Assembly: GCA_037176845.1 (NCBI GenBank)
Contig: JAYKXP010000019.1
Coordinates: 248,001 to 312,000 of the forward strand
DNA: 64,000 nt
Direction of reading: 5' to 3'
Source: Paramarasmius palmivorus
Lineage: Eukaryota > Basidiomycota > Agaricomycetes > Agaricales > Marasmiaceae
In this document: one piece after another, positions 11,661 to 23,094 of the stretch
How the letters are laid out: each line of letters starts with the position of its first letter
Numbering within the stretch: position 1 is the first letter of the stretch
Made by a program: the position numbers and the translations under genes
The notes under the pieces: generated by a model
What the model saw: the letters and a program-made list of their open reading frames with translations, nothing else
The model's database searches: none
What the model was told of the DNA's origin: nothing

Positions 11661-14008
11661 CTACTTCTCATCGTCTGGTAATGCATTGTATGCTGGGCAC
11701 AACCCCTCCCAATCTTGACCTGGATGTACCTGAGCACGAGTATCGTCGAGTCCCGAAGCCATCACTGTCGCAAGTCCGGCCTGCAAATGCCAGAAGATGT
11801 GACAGTGGAAGAACCAGGGACCTGGGTTCGCAGTGGAGAACCTGAGTGTTGTTCCGGCGGCACCGACACCAACGACATCTCGTTTGATGGGGTTCTCAGT
11901 GTTGATGACATCGGAGGAGTTAGACTTGACCACCCAGAAGTTGTTTCCATGAAGATGGAAGGCTGGGGAAAGATGAATATCATGAGACTGCCACGAGTAA
12001 GGCCGGGTTACTTACGATGTGCCTCGTCATCGTCGTTGGGAGGGAAATCAACCTGAATGATAGAGTTTGGAGGAAGAATGAATGTGTTCTCCGTGACATT
12101 GAAGTCTGCGGAGCTGTTTGCACCGTCGAGGATCTTAACGAGGGTGGGGACCTCAGGAGGAAGATATGAGACGTTGTTGACATTCCAAATCGCCTTGCCG
12201 GTCGTCTGTCAAATGGATGAGATTGGGTAAGGGTCTGGGGGTCTGGATATGAAAACTTACGACAACGAGGTTCAGAGTGATGTTGACATCAGGTTCCGGT
12301 GCGGCTTCGGCGACGAGAGGCTGAATACAGATAGTAAGTACACTAGGGGGTGGCCTGGTTGAAAGTATCAAAGCTCACACGAAGATTAGCCTCCACCAGT
12401 GCGTTAGGAACGTCGGGGCCCAAAGTCATCGGAGTATCGGGATCTGTAAGCGGAGCCCCAGCGTAGCGGAGAACAGCTCGCGAGAGCGTCGCGTTTTCTA
12501 TCGGATATCAGCGTGCGTTGTTAGGACACGTTTTGCTCACTTACGGTTCAAGTTCCTTGCAGGACTACCGCCGACAAATGGCGCATTTACCCAATAATTG
12601 CCAACAGGTTGGTTGGCCTCGAGCTATAGACAGCGGTTAAATATCTTGTCTTGGAATTAGTAACAATACGTACGACGACGGAATAACGCTGTCCAGCGAG
12701 AACCTCGAGCTCGTTGACCACTAATGGAGTAGTAGCGACACCGTCGGCTTCGATGATCTATATGACAACAGTCAGCCTATACGCGACATAAAACATAGAA
12801 GACATACAGTCAAGTTGTGGTTATCGACTGAAATGGTGAAAACATTGCGGGCTGATTCGTTGATGATTCGGAACCTGTATCGTTTGCCGGGCTCGACATT
12901 GACGACTGAGAAGGGTACCTGGGCCTCAAGTGAGAAGCTAATCGAGTGTTACTGAGCTGAAGGTACCTCCGGACCGCCATTGAAACGGCCAGCACCATTG
13001 AAAGTACCACTATCGGATACAGGGACGATGCCAGTCGCAACATATCCTTCTAACATGGGAATGGTGCTGTTATGCCACCAATCACCGACTTCCCAGATCT
13101 GGAGTAAAGGTTTGAGGCACATCCCAACTCATATCAACGTAGAGCCTCACCGTGGTTTCATCATCCACATCGTAGAGATCCTGCTGAGGGTCCTCGTCGT
13201 CTACCCAGTTGTGAGCCTAGCGTGCTAGCGATCAAAAGCCTGCGAAATACGAACCATAGATAATCAACGGTCCACGAAGACCCTAAAGGATGAACAAATT
13301 AGTGCACATTTGTATGCGAAGAGAGGGTGCACATACATCAACATACTGCACACTCAATTGACTGTGGTACCAAAAAGTACCGGTCTGATTGAGTTGAATT
13401 TCATATGTGTAGCTGGCGCCAGGTCCAATGGGACATGTGGTAACAAAGGGCGTGCCTTCATCATAAGAGTCTGCTGTCGAAACAAAGATCCCATCAAAGT
13501 CCTATAGTCAAACAACCTTTTAGCATCTTCTTCGATGACGGTTACGAAATGAAGCGTACCAACGACGTGCTGCGACGCATCGTAGGATCTTCCTGTATAT
13601 GATGCACGTTATATTTCTCGCTTGCGCAATAGACAGACGGAGGGGACATACAAGCAAGTTGTTCAGCGTAACTCGAAGTAGATCGCCCTTCTTGGCCGTG
13701 ATGAGTGGACCAGGATAACTGACAAGTCGGCGTTAGCGTGAGATGTACCCGGAAGAGGGTTAAAGTTGGAACTCACGTCCCGTTTGCCACAATAGTACCT
13801 ACAAAGAGTTTGTGAGACAGTAATATCCGAAACAAAGGGTACACATACTGCGAGTGAAGCCATCCGGTGCTAATTCCGCGTTGACAATGTCGAGAGTCAC
13901 CTCGTTCACATTCGGAGAGTCTTGTCTCGGCTTTAAGACTCCCCCGAATGCCGGGTGAGGTCTGCTGAGAACAGCTAGTAGAGCTAGCGAGACTGCAGAG
14001 AGATACAT
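11661..14008 (-). CDS. Laccase-like multicopper oxidase with missing copper ligands
   Basis: The start at 14008 gives a signal peptide (MYLSAVSLALLAVLSRPHPAFG). Many small exons then follow the laccase order: TIVANGTYPGPLITAKKGD, EDPTMRRSTSL, the L1 region, [54 protein letters not shown], and at the C-terminus HPFHLHG (L3) and FHCHIFWHLQAGLA (L4). L3 and L4 are intact, including the T1 cysteine and a leucine at the axial position. The usual L1 HWHG reads DFDG (13490-13501), and the usual L2 HSH reads HSQ (Gln codon 13358-13360). That removes three of the eight His ligands of the T2/T3 cluster, so four-electron oxygen reduction should be impaired. The gene otherwise looks expressed and unbroken. 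It could be a T1-only oxidase, a copper-binding or a non-catalytic secreted protein. Confidence 0.85.
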
Positions 14009-14914
14009 CGTTGTGTTCGAGCAGATGAGGCAGTTGTGCTGCTCTAAGTAGAGTTTGCTCCTCTCTTAAGTAGCCTTTAGAATAGCGAAGTTTACACGCC
14101 GTTCTTGCAGACATCCAATCGAATGAGCCATTTTTACGGAGGATAGAGGTCAACCGCAAGATCGCGTCACCAGAGAGCAAGCACTGACGTCTATCTCCTG
14201 GCAAGTAACAATGATTTTGCCATAAGGGTGGTGATGGGATTGGGTCTTCACGAGCGAATTGTGGCATGGAAAAGGGAAAGTGGGAGTCTAACGTGGGCCC
14301 AACACATACGGATGTGGAATATATGAGATGGATTCTCATGCATTGTTTCGAGACGTAGTGGAGTCGGGCGTGGTTTCTTCGCATTGAACCCATTAAATTG
14401 GTGCGTGAACGACTAGCAACACCCAGTTATACCCTGTCCTCGTATTCGCACAACAGAAGTAGCACAGCTGTGAGAATCGGGAGAAATACACTGGGAAATC
14501 TCTCATGAACTAGCGTTGAGAAACCTATAACTGTAGGTATAGATGAGCGTACCACGCAACCGAGAGAAGATCGTGGACGTACCTCGCGAAAATAGAGTAG
14601 ATCACAGCCCCAGCTCCTCAACCATCGGACATAACTATGTATCATCATGAGGCGATTTCGCGGTACCGCATATTCATTCCTGGGAACTTTCTTTGCTGAA
14701 CTGTGTTCTTCGTTGGACATGGGCAGAGGGAGAGTTTTAGGAAACTCCCACGCTCGTTGTACCACGGGCGACTTTTTGGCACCAACTGTTGGAGACCCGG
14801 ATAGTGCTGGTGGTCCTCTGACATCTCTTTCTTACTACCGTCTACATAGTCTACATTCGCAGATAAATTAATTCTGTTATACCTCAAAAGTCCCATTGCA
14901 TTTGGATAAAATAT
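14009..14914. other. Laccase-like gene promoter and spacer
   Basis: This is the upstream region of the laccase-like gene and the 3' flank of the F-box/Sec10 gene. Only short unsupported frames are present on either strand. Confidence 0.5.
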
Positions 14915-17900
14915 TTAGCAGATCACACAGTCCTCCTTAAAACTAAGATTGTACATTGTCTTATCCACGGTTTTTTCAATCTTCTTCCAATCCGATCGTC
15001 GCTGAATGAACTCGTATATATCCTGGGAACGTGTCGGTAAGTACTCCAAGATGCCATCAGAACAAAAGCCACATACCTCAGGTCTATACGCGCCTCCATA
15101 TCTAGTCACATCTCTTACAATCTGCGCAAGGTCCTTCGCATCTTCAACAACATAGACGTGACCCAACATTTTCAGATGCGAAAAGTCGGCCGCAATGGAA
15201 GGCACTTTCAAAGAAGTGATGAAGGCGTGATAAGCATTCAGGTCAGCGATGACTTGGAAGCCGCCGTTCAGGGAGATGATCTGTCGCTTGATATGCTTTT
15301 GAAGAATACTGGCAGATACAATCAACGGACGACCGGCAGACATGGAGGGAAGAACGAACCCAATAAGCCGTATTCCGACTTCCTGATGGAACACTTCCAA
15401 CACCTCTTTGCTCGTACTTCCTTTGAGGAGCTTACAGTGCATCTCCAAGCACTTGATAGCCTCGGTGCAGCCTTTGGTAGGGCCCAGTTCTAAATCTGCG
15501 CCTTCAGGTGGGTAGTATTCTCGCGGCTGGGTGAGTTTATTGATGATATGTTCGACCTTGAAGTCAAACTTCAGCTTTGTGCTGGATTTGCTGGATAGTA
15601 AACGCACCTGATTCATCAACACTTCGGTTCCGGCATTCAGCCCACCGGCAACACAGTCATCCAGTGCATTCTCAAAACGCTTCTTTTCTCTTACTACAGC
15701 ATTCAGAAAGTCTGTCCGGTCGATGTGCGGTGCCTGAGAGTACACATTGAGTAAGAAAACGGCCCCCAAGATGAATAGAAAGGTGCAATTACCAATTCTT
15801 TATCAAAGTAAACCTGAACCATACTTTGGATAGTGTCACCAACGTGTACCAGCTCAAAGAACTGGAGCAACGGTGCAACACTAGTTGTCTCTTCATGCTC
15901 CGCTGGCCGATAGGAAGTCATACGTGTCGTAGCCCTGCAATCCATGAGTTTCAGAGTGCTTTGGTGGGTACAGCAACCTACTCTTCAAAACCCCTCATAA
16001 CATGCCCGTCTTTCATGAAGCTAAGCATCAAGATGAAAACCTCTTCGATCGTATCCCTCACTCGATGTCCATAGTGACCCGGATACCCCGCAAAAGTCTC
16101 TACACGCTTGAGAGATTCACGATCGGTATGAATCAACTCCAGCGCAACATCCAGTGAAAGCAATAGATCCATCTGATCCAGATTAGCGCTACTTTGACTG
16201 GCACTAATAGATCCCACTGAAGTCCTGGTTGTTGAAGGTGCAAGTGAGGGCGTTGGAGTGGATGATGTCGAATCCGAAGTTGTATGTGTTTTTCTATCCG
16301 CCTCTTTCTCTTCCTCATCGTCTTCTTCGCCAATCTCGAAAACCATCTCTCCATCGCCGCCTCGGAGATATCCCTGCCGTTCATCATCGACGGTGTTGGT
16401 TCCAGCACCCCATCTAGCGGGATTGAGCATAGAAATGCCTTGAACTGTGTTCTCGGTCATTTTCTTACTGCCACTCACTATGGCGCCACCGACAGCGCCG
16501 ACAGTCCGCGGTACGATGGTAACTGGAAGGAGAAGCACATCGGTGAAGGAAGCAAGAACATTCCGTTTCACTTGAGCGGGATTGTGAGAGGCCAAGAAAC
16601 GACCCTGTGTTTGGGAGTTTAAAGTGGAACTCGCTGTTGAAGTCATCTGTTGTAGACCGAATGAGAGCTAGTTTACGTGTCAGCTAACTGAGCGAACCTG
16701 CTGCTGCCATCCTTTGCATATTCTCTCCAGAGCATGCTTTACAGCTTCGACCTCTTCATCTAGGTACTCATCCATATTCTGTTCGAACATCTGGTATCTG
16801 GGTTGAGAAGTCAGTAATAAACTTCAACTAAAGCAAGTCCTCTCACACAACATCTTCTGCCCGTGTCCGTGACACGACGGGTTCGTAGTCGTCAGTCTTT
16901 TGAGTTATGGTGACCCCATTGACAACTACATTCAATTTTGGAGATTTGCGCGCAGTGGCAGCCTGCATGATAGCATCTACCATTCGCCATGCTTCTCTGA
17001 ATGTAGCCGCGGCGGCTTTCAGATAGGTATCGGTGGAAATCTCGCGTGCCCGCATGAGTAAAGAGGTGATATATTCACCAACCTACGGTATCAAGAGTCA
17101 GATCGCGAATTCTGCGCCAAGGAGACGTGTACTCACCACCTCGTTTGCTACCCTGTCAGCAAACATTACGAGCACGCCTGAATCCGGAGGAAACACCCGG
17201 ACTGCAACTGATCCATGTTCTACGATAGCCCCACGAATGGTACCCATAAACTCGTCCATTGGATCAAAATCCAACGTGTCCGACTTTGTAAAATTATCCA
17301 GCGGGTTACCCTTGCTCTCGTAGAATATCTCTCTTTTTTCCGCCCAGACTTTACCCATCTCCCATTCGCCTGAGGTGAGAGTTGTATTGACTCTGTGATC
17401 TGAAACCCAAATCAGCCAGCTGGACTCTGCTGCTTCCCGCATTCCGGATTCGTCGGACTTGCCGTCGCTCATATCGAATGCAGCAAGTAAATTGGCATCG
17501 AAACGGTCCATAGCGGAACGTAGAGATGAATGTAGTGGTTCCCATTGTCGTACTGGTTGTATTCTGGGCGAAAGATATGACGATAGCAGACAAAGTGTGA
17601 GGGCTTCTTGTCGGATAGATGGTTGCAGCGACGAAGAAGAAGCCTGAGTGAGAGACGATGAGAGCGAGGAAAGGATAACGTGTGGTGGTTCGTTCAGAAA
17701 CTTGGTGAGAGGTTTGAGTAAATTGTGAGCGCGTATGAACTGGTTCCGGTAGTCCTTCGCAGGTTCTGCAGCATTCGCTGTTGCTGGCGTCGGTTTCGCT
17801 GGCGTAGCAGCAGCGAGTGCACTATCGAAACCGCCGACGAAATCTCCCATCTCGTCTCCATCTCCTGCTACCAAATCTCCCGAGGCGAAATCACCAAAAT

Positions 17901-18249
17901 CATCATCGACTGCTATTGTCGGCGGAGCTGCCGCTCGAGAAGCTGCTACCTGCCCCTTCTTATGCGATTCAAGGTCATCCAAGACCGTTTGAAGACCATA
18001 TTTCTCAACTCCGAGTTCCTTCCATCTTTTCTCCCATATTGTGTCGTTACGAGCAAGAGCTGCTGCTGCTCGCGATGTCAGGCTGTAATTTGGGAAATCA
18101 GGGATAGGTAGATGGTTGAGAATGAGGAGATGAACATCTGTAGGGAGTCTTCCTATGAGTTTCGGGATACTTTCGGTGGGTTTTGTTGTCGGTTTCCCGA
18201 GCACGGAGTTGTACAGACGAGTAGGCTGTAGGGTCGCGAATTTGTCCAT
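14915..18249 (-). CDS. rcy1: F-box and Sec10-like recycling protein (Rcy1/Pof6 type) with CaaX end
   Basis: The long first exon (18249 to about 17150) carries an F-box at about residues 32-78 (IGRLPTDVHLLILNHLPIPDF...IWEKRWKEL). It is followed by an Ala-rich acidic linker with DFGDF and GDFVGGFD repeats. Later exons give VGEYITSLLMRAREISTDTYLKAA, a basic/Ser-rich middle, and a Sec10-like helical C-terminal half (about 14915-15950: SLDVALELIHTDRESLKRVE..., LNAVVREKKRFENALDDCVAGG, EVFHQEVGIRLIGFVLPS). The final four residues are CVIC, a CaaX prenylation box. F-box, Sec10 homology and CaaX in this order define the Rcy1 (budding yeast) and Pof6 (fission yeast) family. Those proteins act with Skp1 in endosome-to-Golgi recycling and in cell separation. 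The assignment is by architecture, so orthology is likely but not proven. Confidence 0.85.
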
Positions 18250-18674
18250 TTCCTGGTCATGTCATGAGATTGCGAGATTGAGATGAGCGTTGGATGAGCG
18301 ATAGAATTGCCGCAGGATGTGGGAACCAGTCGACGCTGAACATATTTTTATCTTGGATTTATATTTATACGCTCTAAAGTTGTATGCTAATGAATACAAT
18401 TGCATTATTGAACCTATCGAAAGCTTGAAATGGGACGTGATGGTAGATAAAAATTAGTGTATACAGTTCGTGAGGGGGTCGTGTGCGTGATGCATGCACA
18501 GAATGGAAACGAAATGCCTATGCGTGAATGTGAGTGGAAAAGTTGATGCTGATGCTGAGAAAAGGAAATAAAGTTATATGTACATTGTAAAGAGATAGGC
18601 GGATGAAGAATCGCAGATGAAGCGCCCATGGCAGGTGAGTGTGGCTGAACGCAGCACACCCAGGGTTCAAGCAT
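18250..18674. other. Promoter of the F-box/Sec10 gene and 3' flank of the OTU gene
   Basis: About 425 bp lie between two leftward genes. A TATA-like tttatatttatac is present near 18358. No further gene is seen. Confidence 0.5.
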
Positions 18675-21600
18675 CTATATCTTCAGCTCCCGGAACCCTC
18701 TAACATCCACTCTCCCTGCTCCGTTCATCAACCACTCCCCATTCCCAATCTCACCGCCACCTTGCGGCCGCTTACCGCCTGGAATGACAATCTTGCCCAC
18801 ACTCCCCGTACTAGCAACAGGCGTAGCTCGAGGTTTAGGTAACCCAAGCCTTTTACGCTCTCTCCTGGTAAGTGGCCGTCCAGCAGCCTGAGAGCCTTGC
18901 GCCTTCTTCGAAGTAGTACTAGGCGGTTGTAACCGGTTCAAATTGGGTTCCAATTCATCGTCTACATCCTCATAATCATCCTCCTCCTCCTCCTCTTCCT
19001 CATCTTCATCCTCGTCCAAAGACGACGACAACTTGCGTTCAACTTCCCTCTCCTCTTCCTCTTCGTCGGTGTCATGGCCAGGATCAGTGTCGCCTTCTGC
19101 ATCTTTATCACCCATGGCAGGTGGAGTGGAAGAAGTAGAAGGCACTTCAGTCGTCAACCCAGAGGATGCAGAAGCAGTAAGATCTTCTCTACTCTTGTTG
19201 CCTCTCGCGCCTGCACTATCAATCCTCGACCTCTTATAATCCGACTCTGAGCCAGACCCCGGAGGCGAAGTTGAGCACATAATATCCTTCGAAGACGAAG
19301 CACCACTCTCCTTCGCTCCTCGATCTTTCTCAAAATCAGACACATCATCCGAAAAACTTTCTTCAAAGGAACGTTTTGGCGAACGCTGAGTCCGCGAGGA
19401 CGTGTTCAGATGCGTTAGATGTGTGATATGGCTCGGAGGTTGGGTCGGTTGCGATTGGGATTGAAGCTGAGGCTGAGGTTCGGGTAGCGACTGAGTCTGG
19501 GTTTGAGTCTGAGATTGACCAGTCGCCGGTGCCGGTGCAAATGGAAACGGATATCCTTGCAAATACGGATTCGAATTCACATTTGGTGAACTCCCTGAGG
19601 GCGTCTGAGTTTGCGTCTGCGACCCCTCAGCGTTCGGTGACGACGTCGATGCATTGGGATTGGGATTAGGATACCCGTAACCGTAACCATACCCATAAGC
19701 CGTATAACCATAAGGATAATGCTGCGAAGGTTGCCCATACGGTGAGTACCCAGCAGCAGCAGCCGCGGCATAGCTATACATCGCTGCTACGTACGCCTGC
19801 GCTTGCGCCTGTGTCATGTTGACAGGAGTAGATCCGTTCATAGCTGGGTTGGACATGATATTAGGATGTGAAAGGTTCATGTTCATGTTAAGATAGGGGT
19901 TGCTGCTCGTAGTAGATGAGGTTCCTGGGGTGGAGGAAGTGGAAGGGTATGCATGAGGATATAGGTATACGCCGTTACTGGGATTATGGTTGCTCGGGTT
20001 CGAGGACGATGTAGGGGTAGGTGAAGGGGAATGAGACTCTGGAGGTGATGTGGCGACTGAAGGTGGTACTGTTACAGGCGCCGCATTAATCGGTTGAGAG
20101 GTGACGGTCTTTGTAGGTGATGCCATGTCCACGTCCTCGTCACCCTCATCTTCGGACTCGGAAGTTAACGGAGATGAGCATGGAGAAGGGTAAGATTCCA
20201 CGTCGATGATTTCAACATCAGCGGCGGCTTTAGAGGTCGAAGTTGGATCTGGCGGGGTGGAAGTCGGTGTAGAAACCAGCGACTTCCTCGGCGGTATCCT
20301 CAGCTTGAAGCCGGTCCTTTGTGGCGCAGGAGCTGGCTCGGATGGTGCTGGAGGTAAGACGTCATCCACAGGTTCTTCCTTCACCTTCACCTGTTGAGCT
20401 GCAGCTTTGCCTTTCGATTTCGACGAAGGGGGCTTGGATGTGGCACCCTTGGTCTTCGCCTTTGATCGAGGCTTCGAGCTCTCTGCCTCACCACTGGCGT
20501 CGTCTTCGCCGTCAGATTTTAAAAATCTATTCATCGACGCCGAGGAAGCAGGAGCTTGAGAGGAGGACGGCTTGGAGCTAGAAGCTTTCTCCTTTGCCTT
20601 GGCGACTTTCCTCTCCCTCTTCTCCTTCTCCTTTCTCTCGCGTTCTCGTTTCCGAGCTTTCGCTGGTGAAAGGTTCGTCTCGTCCTCGGCGGGGTCGCCA
20701 CCGATGGAGGAATAGGAGGTTTGTGAGTCGGTGTGAGAAAAGGGTGAGTTAGATGTATGAGAAGATGACGAAGAATCGTCTGCAGCCTGCTGAGGCGGAG
20801 GCATTTCTTGCACATCGGGTATACCGGTGTGCGGTCCACGAAGGTTACGGATGGAAGAGAAATGCTCCCAGTCGTGGTAGCTAACGACAAAAAAGACAGC
20901 CATGATGGAAAGAGCAGTATAGATTAGAACGACGATGAAAAAAGACGCTGAAAAGAGACATACGCGACGTATATCGTCGGCCCACTGGTTTGTGGCTCGT
21001 CCACGGTCATCTCCTCAGCGCCGCCGTCTTGTTCTTCCTCTTCGGAAGCGTCGGCATCAGCCTCTTCAGCTGCTGCCTCCTCTTGCTTCCGCTTGGCTTC
21101 TTCTTCCTCTTTCTTGCGCTGTATCTCACGTCTGCGCTGACGTTTCTCGCGCTCGTTTAGGCCAGCAAGCGCAGCCTCGCTGTCAGGCTGATTCTTGGCG
21201 CTAGATCGGGTGTGCCGTGATGGGGAATCATCCACAGCCATGGCCATAGATTTGGAAGGTGTAGTTGGAGACGCGCTCTTCTCCTTCTTGACCTTCTTCT
21301 TGGGTGTTGCTGGAACAGTACTAGTAGAGGCCTTTGGAGGGGGGTCATACTGAATGACATAGACCAATCCCGGCTGGATGACCTTTACGTTCCGCTGGGT
21401 CAGTTGTGCAAAGGCTGAAAGCTCCATGTGCCCTCCGTAAACAGCATTCTGGCGCATCCCTGCCACATAAGCTTTCAGCCCGCCACCTTTGCCCTTTCTC
21501 GCTCCGGAATCACCAAATTCGTCAATGTCGACGAATCCCTCATAGCGTTCCGGGTTTGCCTCGATGAAATCACAGATGTCTCGACGAACTACGTGGTGTT

Positions 21601-21869
21601 TGGAAGGAGATCCATAAAACTGATCGGAGAGAGCACGAAAAAGACAATTTCCGTCTCCCAAAGTAGGCGCAGCGTATAATCCGAGAGCGCGCAGTTGATT
21701 GTTCAGTAATTCGGTATTTTGAGAAGGGTCACTTGTAAGAAGCTGCATAGAGCAAGACTCAATGAATCACGATTAACAATGGTGAAAACTAAAGAAAACA
21801 CACGTTTGATTTGCCTGAAGACCGGGTAGCTCTAGTTCTAAAGGTTTTTGTTTGAGCTTTCTTACCCAT
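18675..21869 (-). CDS. OTU-family deubiquitinase (OTUD3-like) with long low-complexity tail
   Basis: The ATG at 21869 gives MGKKAQTKTFRTRATRSSGKSN, and a short intron joins this to LLTSDPSQNTELLNNQLRALGL. The OTU catalytic core starts with LGDGNCLFRALSDQFYG (Asp and nucleophile Cys) and continues through HHVVRRDICDFIEANPERY and YGGHMELSAFAQLTQRNVKVIQ. The catalytic His motif EHFSSIR comes only after an insert of about 120 residues rich in Lys, Glu and Ser and after a further intron (about 20910-20965). The remaining roughly 700 residues are disordered: Ser/Lys-rich, acidic runs, a Tyr/Gly-rich stretch (YGYGYGYGYPNPN), Gln-rich repeats (QTQTQTQ) and a basic end. OTU enzymes hydrolyse ubiquitin linkages. 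The tail suggests phase separation or chromatin targeting, which is inference. Confidence 0.83.
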
Positions 21870-23060
21870 GAAAAAAATGAACACAACGGGGGAAGAGGAA
21901 GGAATTGGGGCTGGGGTTTCGGGGTCCTGGCCAGGGTCCAGCCCCCTGACACCCGGCATCATCACCACGTGTTCTGTTGACCGCCTCGGTGCAAACGCAT
22001 GAACTGAACAGATGTAGAACAAGGCAAACGCCGTACTACGCCGTACGGTACGGTAAGTAGTAAATACAGAACCTATCTACCAGAACGAGAAGAAGAAGAG
22101 GTCTAAGAATGGCCTCAGTGCCGATGGAAACGATTGCAACGGAGCGCTCAAGTGACAGCAAGAATGCATGTGCAGATCAGGTGTTGAAAACCAGGTGTAT
22201 CCAAGGTGTATCGATGGAAAGGCAGAGCCCCGCCGGGAAATCGGGGAATCGAAAATCCTGATTTGAGCTTGAAGAAGCCGTTGCAACCCATAAGTGAAGG
22301 AAATCACGTCCGCGTAATTTCCATACATACAGCTTCAAGAGGCGCCGGGAGCGATTCACAGCAAAGGAAGAAGCTCATGTTGTCCATGAGAAACTCTTGG
22401 GGCCCCAAGGAGAAAGGTGGCGATTCATGCTGTAGATTCTGGAAGGAAATGGTGGAAGTAGAGTTGCAGGAACGCGTCACAATAGGCGCGCGTCTGTTAT
22501 TTTTTTCCCATGGCAGAACGTTGCTCCTTTCCACCACTATGCAAGAGTATGCCTACTAGATGCCTGCAAATGCCTGCCAGGCCACCACAAGCGAGCTCTA
22601 ACCCATTCACATTGACTGGTCTCCTAATGTTGGGCCCCACCCAACTGCGTTGGAACAGACGTAACAGTGCGTTTTTCATGAATCTTGTGATAGCCAAAAC
22701 CTCATTTCTGCGTATCTGACAGGGAAATTTCATGGGTCACCTCGAGGACACCTAATACAGGCAATAGGAACTGCATAGTGTTATGTATTCCGTGTTGACT
22801 CCAATGTATCAAGATTCAAAGATTCAAACCACTTTCCGATTCGTCACACTGTGTTCCTAGGCGTCTATTCCTCGCGGTCTGCACCCTTCTGCACCATACA
22901 TAGAACCGGCATAGAACTGCCACCCCAGAACAAGCCCAGCGAGCTGTCATTCCATCTGTCATTTTACACCATTCCGAGCGCCTATGAGCGCCAAAAAACA
23001 AAACCACCGAAGGCTCTGCAGAATCCGCACAGCCCGTCACGCGTTCATGCTGTAGTATCA
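21870..23060. other. Intergenic interval
   Basis: About 1.2 kb lie between the leftward OTU gene and the rightward spliced transcript. A short GTACGG-rich palindromic patch (about 22033-22055) is the only notable structure. The frames present have no domain support. Confidence 0.45.
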
Positions 23061-23066
23061 AAGGCC

Positions 23067-23072
23067 TATAAA
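23067..23072 (+). promoter_or_regulatory. TATA box of the multi-intron transcript
   Basis: A consensus TATAAA lies about 30 bp upstream of a CT-rich stretch (ttcccctctttctctcag) typical of fungal transcription starts. It precedes a string of intron-like units that runs for about 1.7 kb. Confidence 0.55.
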
Positions 23073-23094
23073 ACTCTCAGTTGCCATCATTCCC

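Noticed and set aside
22033..22055. GTACGG-rich palindromic patch
   Set aside because: Short and isolated, with no gene or element boundary attached.
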